The notes below the pieces were generated by a model, which did not search any database, was not told where the DNA came from, and was given only the letters and a program-made list of their open reading frames with translations. DNA of 64,000 nt from Kitasatospora setae KM-6054. Its GTDB lineage: Bacteria > Actinomycetota > Actinomycetes > Streptomycetales > Streptomycetaceae. The stretch covers positions 5,788,501 to 5,852,500 of the forward strand of contig NC_016109.1 of assembly GCF_000269985.1 (NCBI RefSeq), written 5' to 3'. A program made the translations under genes and the position numbers. Below, piece by piece: positions 8,518-16,560 of the stretch (its first letter is position 1; each line of letters starts with the position of its first letter).

Positions 8518-9894
8518 TCACACTTCATGGAGCATCACGCTGTCGAGGGCTTCGCGGAACTCTGCCACCTCGGCCACCGTGGACCAGGGTGACAACTTGC
8601 CATCCAGGGAGGCCAGTTCGGCGAAGATCCGAGCCGATCCGGTGCTGGTCGCAATTGATAGGGCTTCAGATGCAGTAGTTGCTGCTCGCTCCGGTCCGAT
8701 GGCATGGAGCTGGGCGCCAGCGGACCGAGCCAGGTAGACGCCACGGTCGCGGCGGAACGAGGCCGGCAGCGCTCGAATCGCCTGGTCGAAGCCGACTACA
8801 GCGGCGTCGTACTGGCCCAGCGCGGCCAATGACCGGGCACGCTGGGCTTCGACGTAGGCCGCATCGAGCCAGTGTCCGCGGTTGGCTCCGGTCTCGGTCG
8901 GCACGCTGACCAGTTCCAGAGCTTGGTCGTACGCCTGCTGGCAGGCCAGCTCGTCGCCGAGCAGGGCGTGGCCGTGCGCCCCGTAGACCGCTCCGAGCGC
9001 CGTCAGTCGGCTTCTCGGAGGAGCGATCCGCTGGGCGGATTCGGCCAGGTCAACGGCGTCGAGCGATTCCCTCATGTCGCCAGCCAGCTGCGCCTTGCGG
9101 GCGGTGATGTAGATGGTGAGGTCATGGTCGCCAGCCGCGTTCGACCAGTCGACGGCCCGGTTGGCCCAGTACTGCGCGGCGCGGTGATCACCACTGTCCT
9201 GGAACAGCCAGCTACAGAACTCGGCGTACTCGGCCTGGACCTGCATGAGGTCGAGACGGTCACGGCCGGAGGCCTCACGCCTGAGCTGTTGGATCAGTCG
9301 GACGTGCTCCTGGGCGCTCACCACGACCTGGCGCGGGCCGAGTACGTTGTCGCACTCGACCAGCGACTTGCGCAGCTGCCGAAGGTTCTCGACCGGGTGC
9401 AGGTCGGGCGACAGCACCAGCTGAGGCCGGGGCGCAGGTGCAGCTGTTACTCCGGGGAGAACTGCCGCTCCAGCGAGGCCGGCAGCTGAGCGGAGCAAGG
9501 CGCGGCGCGGCATCGTCACGAAGATGATCCTTCCGTCCGAGGTCCGGCAACCGACCCGGACCTCACCGTCAGCGAGCGTCATCGCCGAGCCGATCTCAGC
9601 TGGATCGGGGGCCGTCTTCAGCCGTCGAGCGCCGACGGCGTTCGAGCTGCCCTGAGCCTGCTGGGGGAGGACCGGTGCGCTGACTGGTGTTGGAGCCAGA
9701 AGACCGCCGAGCTCTATCGGGTTGACTTGGAGCAACGCGGCTAGACGCGGCATCTGGAACGGCTGAGGATCACCCCGGCCGCGCTCCCAACGGATCACGG
9801 TGGACCGGTCAACGCCAAGTGCCTCGGCCAGCCCTTCCTGGGTGAAGCCCATGGCGCGGCGACGCTGGACGAACCTATCCCGTTTCGCCGCCAC
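8518..9894 (-). CDS. XRE-family regulator with TPR-like C-terminal domain
   Basis: An N-terminal Cro/C1-type helix-turn-helix (QRRRAMGFTQEGLAEALGVD, residues about 10-30, then RSTVIRWERG) is followed by a linker and, from about residue 160, an alpha-helical region of TPR-like repeats. This architecture is common in streptomycete pathway regulators. The GTG at 9894 has GGGGGA upstream. It is divergently transcribed from the peptide/oxygenase operon starting at 10170, and a 14-base perfect inverted repeat lies in the shared intergenic region. I infer that it controls both directions, perhaps in response to a ligand or peptide bound by the TPR region. Confidence 0.85.
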   Translation of the reverse strand: MAAKRDRFVQRRRAMGFTQEGLAEALGVDRSTVIRWERGRGDPQPFQMPRLAALLQVNPIELGGLLAPTPVSAPVLPQQAQGSSNAVGARRLKTAPDPAEIGSAMTLADGEVRVGCRTSDGRIIFVTMPRRALLRSAAGLAGAAVLPGVTAAPAPRPQLVLSPDLHPVENLRQLRKSLVECDNVLGPRQVVVSAQEHVRLIQQLRREASGRDRLDLMQVQAEYAEFCSWLFQDSGDHRAAQYWANRAVDWSNAAGDHDLTIYITARKAQLAGDMRESLDAVDLAESAQRIAPPRSRLTALGAVYGAHGHALLGDELACQQAYDQALELVSVPTETGANRGHWLDAAYVEAQRARSLAALGQYDAAVVGFDQAIRALPASFRRDRGVYLARSAGAQLHAIGPERAATTASEALSIATSTGSARIFAELASLDGKLSPWSTVAEVAEFREALDSVMLHEV

Positions 9895-10169
9895 TCAGGT
9901 CCCCCTGTTCATCACGAGCCGGTTCACCCGCTCGGCATCCGCCCAGGTCATGCCCACCTATGCCACATGGATGCCACGTTGATGCGCCAATTCTCCACTG
10001 TTCCAGGCTTTCTGACGGCGGTTTCGTAGAGCCATGCCGGACAACGCGCTGCTGATCCGGCACTGGCTTCCGGTTCTGGGCTGCTGGGGCAGTCCAGAAC
10101 CGGAAGCTCCAACTCGACCGGCATCAGCCGGTTCGGGAGTGGTTCCACCAACGAGAGGGGTACAGCTCA
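9895..10169. promoter_or_regulatory. Divergent regulatory region between XRE gene and peptide operon
   Basis: These 275 bases separate the regulator and the peptide gene and must contain both promoters. The most striking feature is GCTTCCGGTTCTGG (10066-10079) and its exact reverse complement CCAGAACCGGAAGC (10094-10107), with a 14-base spacer. It could be an operator for the XRE protein or an RNA hairpin in the leader. Promoter hexamers cannot be assigned with confidence. Confidence 0.55.
10066..10107 (+). repeat. 14-base perfect inverted repeat upstream of the peptide gene
   Basis: Arms at 10066-10079 and 10094-10107 are exactly complementary, with loop 10080-10093. The structure ends 62 bases before the peptide start codon, in the position of a leader hairpin or an operator. 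Confidence 0.8.
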
Positions 10170-10309
10170 TGCCCGAGAACCTCACGACCTCCACCGAGCT
10201 GGACGAGGACGGCCTGCTCGTCGCCCGTCGCCAGGTCACCGCGGCGCGGTCCCGCTTCGAGGTGCCGTCCGACGGCGGCTCGACCGGCGTCTCCGACAGC
10301 AACGACTGA
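10170..10309 (+). CDS. Small peptide, 46 codons, candidate modified-peptide precursor
   Basis: ATG at 10170 is preceded by GAGAGGGG. The product begins MPENLTTSTELDEDGLLVAR, continues through a basic stretch RQVTAARSRFEVPS and ends GGSTGVSDSND. It has no Cys, no hydrophobic signal and no membrane segment. It is followed after 14 bases by the oxygenase gene. Its position at the head of an operon of tailoring-type enzymes suggests a ribosomal peptide substrate, with the acidic N-terminal part as leader and the Arg-rich or Gly/Ser/Asp-rich part as core. I do not recognise it as a member of a known RiPP class. It could instead be a small regulatory protein. Confidence 0.7.
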
Positions 10310-10323
10310 CGGCTGAGAGCACC

Positions 10324-11511
10324 GTGACCACCGAGACCCTTTCGGTGGCCCAGCGCCTGGGCGGGGACAAGTTCCTCGCCCAGGCGTTCGGCCGCAGCTA
10401 CTACGTTGCGCGCGGCGATGCCGCGTCGGTTGCCGGTCTGGTGAGTTGGGATGACCTCAACGCCATCCTCACGCACCACCGGCTCGAAGCTCCTCGGTTC
10501 CGGCTGGCCTTGGACGGCGAGCCGGTGCCGGCCTTCCGCTACTCCCGGCCGGTGGTGACCCGCCGCAGCACCACCTGGCAGCGGCTCCAGACCTCCTCGC
10601 TGCACGAACAGCTGGCCGACGGCGCCACGCTGGTGATCGACGCCGTGGACGAGCTGCACCCCGGCGTCGGCCTGCTGGCCAAGCACCTGGAGAACTGGCT
10701 CCGCACCGCCGTGCAGGTCAACCTGTACGGCTCCTGGACCGGTACCGAGGGCTTCGGCACCCACTGGGACGACCACGACGTGATCGTGGTCCAGCTCGAC
10801 GGCACGAAGCGCTGGAAGCTGTACGGGCCGACCCGTACCGCCCCGATGAACCGCGATGTGGCTGCGCCCGAGCAACCGCCAGAGCAGCCGATTGCCGACC
10901 TGGTGCTGAGCGCCGGCGACGTGCTCTACCTGCCCCGTGGCTGGTGGCACGCCGTCGCTGCGTCGGAAGGCCAGTACTCGCTACACCTGACCTGTGGGCT
11001 CCAGACGACCACCGGGGCCGACCTGATCACCTGGCTGTCCGAGACGCTGCGCGGCCACGAGATCGTTCGGACCGACGTGCCGCGGTTCGGCACCGAGTCC
11101 GAGCAACGCGAGTTCCTGGACCAGATCGCCAAGCTGCTCGTTGACGAATTGGCCAGCTCCGACCTGATCACCCGGTTCGGGCTGACCCGCGATGCCACGG
11201 AGCCGGCCCGGCTCGCGCCGTCGCTGCCGTACGTCAACGGCATCCCGCCGCAGCAACAGCTGCGGGCCCGCCTGGTCGTCGCGCGGCCCCACTTGGTGAC
11301 CATGCCGGACGGCACGGCCCAGCTGATCGCCGGTGGCGAGGAGTGGACGTTCAGCGCCAAGGCGCTGCCGCTGCTCCAGCTCCTGCTGGACGGTTCGTCG
11401 CACAGCCTGGGCGAGCTAGCGGCCGTGGCAGGCCTCTCCGTCGAGCAGGCGGCTGGCGTGGTGAACGAACTCGTCAGCGGCCAGGTCGCTGCGGTGGGAG
11501 CCACATCGTGA
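10324..11511 (+). CDS. Cupin/JmjC-like Fe(II)/2-oxoglutarate-dependent oxygenase
   Basis: A 395-residue protein of the Cupin_4/JmjC-like group, whose known members (for example bacterial ribosomal-protein arginine or histidine hydroxylases) hydroxylate protein side chains. The metal triad is visible: H147 and D149 in GTHWDDHD, and H209 in LYLPRGWWHAVAASEGQYSLHL; GTKRWKLYGP is the usual following strand. The C-terminal third is winged-helix-like (LLLDGSSHSLGELAAVAGLS), a feature of this group. GTG at 10324 lies 14 bases after the peptide gene. The next gene overlaps its stop (GTGA), so translation is coupled. I infer that it hydroxylates the adjacent peptide, but this is untested. Confidence 0.85.
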   Translation: MTTETLSVAQRLGGDKFLAQAFGRSYYVARGDAASVAGLVSWDDLNAILTHHRLEAPRFRLALDGEPVPAFRYSRPVVTRRSTTWQRLQTSSLHEQLADGATLVIDAVDELHPGVGLLAKHLENWLRTAVQVNLYGSWTGTEGFGTHWDDHDVIVVQLDGTKRWKLYGPTRTAPMNRDVAAPEQPPEQPIADLVLSAGDVLYLPRGWWHAVAASEGQYSLHLTCGLQTTTGADLITWLSETLRGHEIVRTDVPRFGTESEQREFLDQIAKLLVDELASSDLITRFGLTRDATEPARLAPSLPYVNGIPPQQQLRARLVVARPHLVTMPDGTAQLIAGGEEWTFSAKALPLLQLLLDGSSHSLGELAAVAGLSVEQAAGVVNELVSGQVAAVGATS

Positions 11512-12404
11512 CGGCGCAGCTCGGCCTGGGTACCTACCGCTGCACCGATGTTGAACGGGCCGCCGCCATGGCGGCGGCCCACGCGGCCGACTGGATCGAC
11601 ACGGCGCCCAACTACGACCGTGGCCTGGCCGAGGCAGCCCTGTTCTGGGTGTTGGGCCACAACCCGCAGATCAAGGTGTCGACCAAGGTCGGGTTCGTGC
11701 CGCGCCTGCTGCGTGGCGCGTCGGTGAAGGACGGCGTGCTCACCGAGGCCGAGGCCCAGAGCGGCTACAGCCTGGCCCCGGAGTATGTCGCTTGGCAGGT
11801 CGAGCGAAGTCGGCGCGCGCTGGGCCGCACGCCCGACCTGGTGTTCCTGCACAACCCGGAGCATCACTGTGAGCCCCACCAGATCCGGGAGCGCTTGTAC
11901 ACCGCGTTCGCCGCGCTGGAGGAGGCCTGTGCCCACCAGCACATCCACGGGTACGGCGTGGCCACCTGGAACGGGTTTTCCAACGGCGCGTTCAACGTGC
12001 CGCTGCTGCTCGACCTGGCGACCAAGGCCGGCGGTCCGCACCACCACCTCCGGGCTGTCCAGCTCCCGCTGTCGTTGGTGAAGCTGGGTGCCGTCGCGGA
12101 AGCGCTCGACGGTGGCGGCGTGCTGGCCGAGGCCCAGGCCGCCGGGCTGGACGTGTTCGCCTCGGCGCCACTGCACGGTGGTGAGGTGCCGAAGCTGGTC
12201 ACCCCGGAGCTGGCCGAGTTGATCCGCCCCGGCAGTTCACCGGCTCAGGCCGGCCTGGCGGTCGTGGCATCGGCTCCGGGAGTGCGGCGTGTACTTCTGT
12301 CGACCGATCGCGCGGGACACTGGACCGACGCTGCTGCCACCATGGCCGAGCAGCCGCTGTCCGAAGCCGTGATGCGGAGGGTTGTCGATGTACTCGGTAC
12401 CTGA
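11508..12404 (+). CDS. Aldo/keto reductase family protein
   Basis: A 298-residue NADPH-dependent TIM-barrel oxidoreductase. It starts MTAQLGLGTYRCTDVERAAA, with ADWIDTAPNYDRGLAEAALF containing the catalytic Asp and Tyr region, KVSTKVGF for the catalytic Lys, and a phosphate-binding C-terminal region. The start GTG at 11508 overlaps the stop of the oxygenase gene. Sequence between residues 60 and 90 (RLLRGASVKDGVLTEAEA) is consistent with the L-galactose dehydrogenase-like subgroup. In context it may reduce a carbonyl generated by the oxygenase or act on a small-molecule partner; this is inference. Confidence 0.85.
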   Translation: MTAQLGLGTYRCTDVERAAAMAAAHAADWIDTAPNYDRGLAEAALFWVLGHNPQIKVSTKVGFVPRLLRGASVKDGVLTEAEAQSGYSLAPEYVAWQVERSRRALGRTPDLVFLHNPEHHCEPHQIRERLYTAFAALEEACAHQHIHGYGVATWNGFSNGAFNVPLLLDLATKAGGPHHHLRAVQLPLSLVKLGAVAEALDGGGVLAEAQAAGLDVFASAPLHGGEVPKLVTPELAELIRPGSSPAQAGLAVVASAPGVRRVLLSTDRAGHWTDAAATMAEQPLSEAVMRRVVDVLGT

Positions 12405-13230
12405 ACCGGAAGTCGCCGACCGGATGCGCCAGGCGCACGCCGCAGTGGCGACCCAGCTCCAGGGCCAGGCCGTCGGCGGCAGCGAGTCCTGGGGCTGGCG
12501 CGGGCGGACGTTGAGTCGTCTGGTGGTCACCCCGGTCGGTGACGGCTGGCTCCGGTTGGTCTGCGCGCCGGCCGACAAGGCCACCGGCAAGCTCTGGGAA
12601 GGACCGATGGCCGCCGAGCTGTCGATGCCGCCCGGCCTGCCGCGGCCCCGTCTGCGTCGCAGGCTGACCTGGACCGACGGTGATCACGGCTACCTCGCCG
12701 AGCTGTACGACCCGGTGCTGAACCGGACGGTCACGGTGGACGGACCGGTGCTTCGTGCCGAGCCCGCCCTCGATGAGGCCTGGTGGCAGGCGTTGGCCAG
12801 TGCGCTCGACAGCGTGGCCAGCGTCTGGACCAGCCGGGTGGCCGTCCGGCAGGAGTATCTGGACCGGGCCATGCCGCAGTTCCTCGGCGTACCGGTCGAC
12901 ACAACGGTGCCGGCCTGGAGCACCGCCCACGGTGACCTGCACTGGGCCAACCTGACGGCCCCCTCCTTGGCGCTCCTCGACTGGGAAGGCTGGGGTGTGG
13001 CGCCGGTCGGCTTCGACGCCGCCATGCTGCACACCTACTCGCTGCTGGTGCCCGAGGTTGCTGCCCAGGTACGGCACCACCTCAGCCGCGTGCTCGACAC
13101 CCCGGCTGGCCGCTTCTCCGAGCTGGCCGTCATCACCATGCTGCTCCAGACCGTCCAGCGCGGCGACAACCTCGACCTGGAGAAGCCGCTGCGCGAGCGG
13201 GCCTCGTTCCTGCTCGGCACCACGGTCTGA
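12388..13230 (+). CDS. APH-fold phosphotransferase (kinase-like)
   Basis: A 280-residue protein with the aminoglycoside-phosphotransferase/kinase catalytic loop AHGDLHWANL (HGDxxxxN) and a metal-binding Asp in SLALLDWEGWGVAPVGFDAA. The N-lobe is short and lacks an obvious glycine loop. ATG 12388 is preceded by GGAGGG with six-base spacing and overlaps the aldo/keto reductase gene by 17 bases. Likely substrates are a hydroxyl on a small molecule or on the modified peptide. Resistance by phosphorylation is an alternative role. Confidence 0.8.
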   Translation: MYSVPEPEVADRMRQAHAAVATQLQGQAVGGSESWGWRGRTLSRLVVTPVGDGWLRLVCAPADKATGKLWEGPMAAELSMPPGLPRPRLRRRLTWTDGDHGYLAELYDPVLNRTVTVDGPVLRAEPALDEAWWQALASALDSVASVWTSRVAVRQEYLDRAMPQFLGVPVDTTVPAWSTAHGDLHWANLTAPSLALLDWEGWGVAPVGFDAAMLHTYSLLVPEVAAQVRHHLSRVLDTPAGRFSELAVITMLLQTVQRGDNLDLEKPLRERASFLLGTTV

Positions 13231-13459
13231 CCTCATCCTTCTACGCCACCGCCTGCTCCCGGCCGCAATTGGGAACGGAGCGCACCTTCACCCTGCGCCA
13301 ACGCAACCGAACTCGTCTGTTGCTGGGCGGTCCAGGGCAACTACCAGCACGCGCTGAAGCGCTGCGCCTGCGCTCTCTCGCACCACGTAGGCGCTCGGCC
13401 CCAACCAGAGCGGCGGCCCAGCTCCAACCGGGCCACCGCCTCGCCGGGAGGCGTCCGCA

Positions 13460-14050
13460 ATGTCGCAAGTCCCCACCGCGCACAACCACCTGCTGCTGGC
13501 CGACACCCCCAACGCGGCCGGCTGGGCAAGGCGTCACACCCGTGACGTGCTGGGCCGCTGGCAGGCGCCTCCCGACCTGATCGACACCGCGCTGCTGATC
13601 GTCTCGGAGCTGATCGGCAACGCCGTCCAGCACCCGAACGACGCCAAGCAGCCCGAGCGGCTGACCTCCGCCGAGCTGGCCAAGGTGAAGCTGATCGGCC
13701 TCGACCTCCAGCTGCGCGGCCAGGCCGTGCTGGTGCAGGTCGCCGACCACGACAAGCGACCGCCGGTGCCGCAGAACGTCGACACCGACGCCGAGGGCGG
13801 ACGCGGCCTGTTCCTGGCCGAACACATGAGCAGCCAGTGGGGCTACTACCACCCGCCGACCGGCGGCAAGATCGTCTGGGCCGAAGTGCGCCCGAGCACC
13901 GCGCCGAAGCTGCGCCCGGCAACCGCGGAGTCGCCGCCGGCCAACCGGGCTGGCCGTCCCAGGCCGTTCAAGCCGATGACCGACGAGCAGTTGCCGGCCC
14001 AAGACCCCCAACTCATGGGCCGGGTGCTGGTGGGCCTCCGTGGCTACTGA
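13460..14050 (+). CDS. HATPase-fold ATP-binding protein (anti-sigma/SpoIIAB-like)
   Basis: A 196-residue GHKL ATPase-like protein. ALLIVSELIGNAVQHP is the N-box with the Mg-binding Asn, and DAEGGRGLFLAEHMSSQWGY supplies the G-rich ATP lid. These single-domain proteins are frequent in streptomycetes and act as anti-sigma factors/serine kinases or unknown regulators. The C-terminal extension (about 60 residues) is Pro/Ala/Arg-rich and probably disordered. ATG 13460 has GGGAGG upstream. It is separated from the kinase-like gene by 229 bases but is coupled to the next gene, whose GTG overlaps its end. Confidence 0.85.
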   Translation: MSQVPTAHNHLLLADTPNAAGWARRHTRDVLGRWQAPPDLIDTALLIVSELIGNAVQHPNDAKQPERLTSAELAKVKLIGLDLQLRGQAVLVQVADHDKRPPVPQNVDTDAEGGRGLFLAEHMSSQWGYYHPPTGGKIVWAEVRPSTAPKLRPATAESPPANRAGRPRPFKPMTDEQLPAQDPQLMGRVLVGLRGY

Positions 14051-14366
14051 GCCCCTGACGGCCAGCAGCTCCGAGCAGCAGCTGCTCGCCAGCGAAGCCG
14101 TCGCGGCGCTGCTGGACCAGCCGTTCGCCGAGCAGGTCGTCACCAGGTGGGCCAAGGCCGCCGCCGAGTTGGCCAGCGCCCGACGCGCCGTCCGCAGCGA
14201 CACGAGCCAGCACACCACCAACCGGTTGGCCTGCGCTGTGGCGGTGGAGCAAGCGCTGCGGGAACTGCTGGAGTCTGTCGTGCCGGTCACCGCCGAGGCC
14301 GTGTCGGACGCCTTGATCCGCCGGGGCGTGGCACTGGAACTGCTCGACGCGCTGAGGGAACCGTGA
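14040..14366 (+). CDS. Hypothetical helical protein, 108 aa
   Basis: A mostly alpha-helical Ala/Glu/Leu-rich protein (AALLDQPFAEQVVTRWAKAA) with no recognisable motif. GTG at 14040 overlaps the HATPase gene by 11 bases, and its stop overlaps the GTG of the HAD gene, so the three are translationally coupled. It may partner one of them. Confidence 0.7.
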   Translation: MATEPLTASSSEQQLLASEAVAALLDQPFAEQVVTRWAKAAAELASARRAVRSDTSQHTTNRLACAVAVEQALRELLESVVPVTAEAVSDALIRRGVALELLDALREP

Positions 14367-15058
14367 GCCGGCAGCCGCAGAGGAGACGGCCGTCCGCCTT
14401 CGACCACCGCGCCGTCCTGCGGGAGTACCCGCTCACCATCTCGTACGACTGGGACGAGACGGTGTCGCCGTGGCTGGCTCCGGTGCTGGAGCTGGGCAAC
14501 CAGCGGTTCGGCACCGAGCTGAAGCCGGACGACCTCGCCGGCCGGGAACTGCAAGACCTGTGGGGCTGCACCCGCAGCGAGGTCGAGCACTTCATCGCGG
14601 TGCATCACGGCGACGGCGGGCAGCTGCTGCGCGGCGCCCGCGAGTACATCGGCCGACTGCGGCAGGACGGCTTCCAGCACTGCATCACGTCCGCCCGCCC
14701 GACCGCCCACGCCGAGCTGACCCGGCGAGTCGTTCAGCGCCACCTCGACGGCCTGTTCTCGGACGACCAGATCCACGTCGTCGGCAACTTCCGCACCGAC
14801 CCGGAGTTCACCCCGAAGACGGCGATCTTCCGCGCGAACCAGATCTCCGCCCATGTCGATGACGACCCGAGGTACCTGCGCGAGTGCCTGGAGGCCGGCA
14901 TCGTGGCCATCCAGTTCGGCGAGTACACCTGGGCCCGAGAGCGAGTCGCCGGGGCCTACCAGGCTGGCACCTGGTCCCGGGTGTACCAGCTGATCACCAG
15001 CCGGGCTGTGGTCAACCGGATGCTGGAGCAGCGCTACGGAATCACCCTTCCCGATTAG
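14363..15058 (+). CDS. HAD-superfamily phosphatase
   Basis: A 231-residue HAD hydrolase. Motif I is ISYDWDETVSPW (Asp nucleophile and Asp+2), motif II is near HCITSARPT, the Lys of motif III is in EFTPKTAIF, and motif IV is SAHVDDDPRYL. It probably dephosphorylates a sugar, nucleotide or other phosphorylated metabolite. GTG 14363 overlaps the preceding stop (GTGA). Together with the APH-like kinase this gives the cluster both phosphorylating and dephosphorylating functions. Confidence 0.85.
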   Translation: MSRQPQRRRPSAFDHRAVLREYPLTISYDWDETVSPWLAPVLELGNQRFGTELKPDDLAGRELQDLWGCTRSEVEHFIAVHHGDGGQLLRGAREYIGRLRQDGFQHCITSARPTAHAELTRRVVQRHLDGLFSDDQIHVVGNFRTDPEFTPKTAIFRANQISAHVDDDPRYLRECLEAGIVAIQFGEYTWARERVAGAYQAGTWSRVYQLITSRAVVNRMLEQRYGITLPD

Positions 15059-15177
15059 CGGCGGGAATTATCGGGTGTCTGATCAGTTGAAGGAGAAGTG
15101 CCCGCGAGCTGTGGCCTGGTGGCGTCTGTGCCACTCTGAACAGGTCAACAGCCTGCGCGGGGACATGATCGCTGGGA

Positions 15178-15924
15178 TCAACAGGTCACTGCACAGTGGC
15201 GGTGTCCGCAGCCCATCTTCTGCCGCTTGGTCTCGATCCTGGCGAACATCGCCTCGTCCACAGGCTTCCCACTGACCACGGCTTCGAACAGCGATCGGTA
15301 GACGCACAGGATGTCCTCGACCTGCCATGCGCACAGTTCTCTGAAGGGGAGCGGCAGTTCGTTGGGGGTGGCGGTCTTCCTGCGCCCACTGAAGCCGAGA
15401 GAGCGGAACCCGCGCTCAGCGCCTGAGTGCAGCCACACCTCCGCGGGCTCGACCCCGAGATGCCAGGCCAGCATCAGGGCGGCGTCGTATCGCAGCAGTA
15501 CAGGCGGCTTGAACAGACGGACCCCGCCCGGACGGCTCTTGTCGACGGCTTCTGCGGCCTCTTCGACAATCGCGTGGACCCGGGCGAAGGGCATGCCCTC
15601 GTACAGCTGTCCGGTGAGGCTCACCAGCTCGTCCGCGAACGCGGTGAGCGAGGCTTCGCGCCGCCCCTTGCGCTCCGGCTTGTCGCCCTCCGTCTTAGGT
15701 CCCTCCACCCAGCTCTCGCCGTGGGAGTGTCGCCGCCCGTCGTGCCGCAGCAGCAGCCCGGCCGAGCGGGCGGCGTCCTCCCGGGAGAGCTCCCGGTAGT
15801 GCTTGCAGTCCTCCTTCTCGCAGGGCAGGAAGATCCGCCGGTAGTGCTCGACGACGTCCGCCAGGCCGGCGATTCCAGTGTCGGTGCCGAACACCGGGTG
15901 GAACACAGGCTTCTGCTCGTACAT
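15178..15924 (-). CDS. Hypothetical Cys-containing protein, 248 aa
   Basis: It starts MYEQKPVFHPVFGTDTGIAG at ATG 15924, preceded by GGGGGAG. Cysteine/histidine clusters occur near the N-terminus (LPCEKEDCKHYRE) and at the extreme C-terminus (MGCGHRHCAVTC), which could bind metal. The middle is helical and contains YDAALMLAWHLGVEPAEVW, reminiscent of a helix-turn-helix but not convincingly so. Codon bias is strong. It reads away from the HAD gene and is not part of that operon. Confidence 0.7.
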   Translation of the reverse strand: MYEQKPVFHPVFGTDTGIAGLADVVEHYRRIFLPCEKEDCKHYRELSREDAARSAGLLLRHDGRRHSHGESWVEGPKTEGDKPERKGRREASLTAFADELVSLTGQLYEGMPFARVHAIVEEAAEAVDKSRPGGVRLFKPPVLLRYDAALMLAWHLGVEPAEVWLHSGAERGFRSLGFSGRRKTATPNELPLPFRELCAWQVEDILCVYRSLFEAVVSGKPVDEAMFARIETKRQKMGCGHRHCAVTC

Positions 15925-16056
15925 GCGGGCTCCCCCTCGCTCTTGTGCCGTGCCAGTAGAGAGCCTAAGCACCCCGGTCTGCCTACGTGATCTTGCAATG
16001 ACTTGGCCAACGGGTATGGCAACGGTCAGCCGACGCCGGAGCCCAGGTGGGCCGTT

Positions 16057-16509
16057 TCAGTCGATGGCGTCGATCATGCTCGTGAGGTGGTCCCACTGCG
16101 TGACGGACAGCCGGTGCGGATTGCGTCCGCCGGGCATCGTGACGATGGTCGCGGTGGCGAACGCCGGCACGGCCCGTATGGTGCGGGCCGGAAGAGGGGT
16201 GGGCAGCCAGCGGTCGACGGTCAGCGGGACGAAGTGGGCGGGCGCGGGCGGCTCGGCCCAGAACGCGGGGTTCGGGGTTCCCTCCCAGCGAGCGGGGCCG
16301 GTGAGGCTGCCGCAGGCCACCACACCGCCGCGCGGCCCGGAGAGCCAGAGGACGAACGGATCGCCTGTGGCCAACTCCCCCCACAACTGCGAGACCCTCC
16401 ACGAGTCCAACTTGCGCCCGGAACGGCGAAACGACTCCAGGTCGAAGGTCTTGGGGTTGCAGGTCAGAAGCCACCCGGCGGTGGCCTCACCTCCAGGTCG
16501 TTTGCGCAT
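16057..16509 (-). CDS. EVE-domain protein
   Basis: A 150-residue single-domain protein with the EVE (PUA-like) signature: GWLLTCNPKTFDLESF at the N-terminus, ATGDPFVLWLSGPRGGVVACG in the centre, and RTIRAVPAFATATIV after it. EVE domains bind modified bases in DNA or RNA and often accompany restriction or other defence genes. The ATG at 16509 has GGGGG upstream. A 17-base sequence shared with the region before the transfer ATPase gene lies 22 bases upstream, perhaps in its promoter. Confidence 0.75.
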   Translation of the reverse strand: MRKRPGGEATAGWLLTCNPKTFDLESFRRSGRKLDSWRVSQLWGELATGDPFVLWLSGPRGGVVACGSLTGPARWEGTPNPAFWAEPPAPAHFVPLTVDRWLPTPLPARTIRAVPAFATATIVTMPGGRNPHRLSVTQWDHLTSMIDAID

Positions 16510-16530
16510 GCCCTGATGCCCCCTCTGCTC

Positions 16531-16547
16531 GGCGCCGGATTGGCGCG
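16531..16547. repeat. 17-base repeat, copy 2 (GGCGCCGGATTGGCGCG)
   Basis: Exact copy of 4402-4418 in the same orientation, 22 bases before the EVE gene start and 13 bases from the IS5-like remnant. Confidence 0.5.
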
Positions 16548-16560
16548 CGGACCAGCCTAA

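Noticed and set aside
10170..10309. Assigning the small peptide to FxLD lanthipeptides or another named RiPP class
   Set aside because: It lacks Cys and the FxLD motif, and no lanthionine synthetase or other class-defining enzyme is nearby.
13231..13459. Plus-strand frame starting MGTERTFTLRQRNRTRLLL
   Set aside because: It has no ribosome site and runs into the HATPase gene in another frame; Arg/Pro-rich composition suggests noise.
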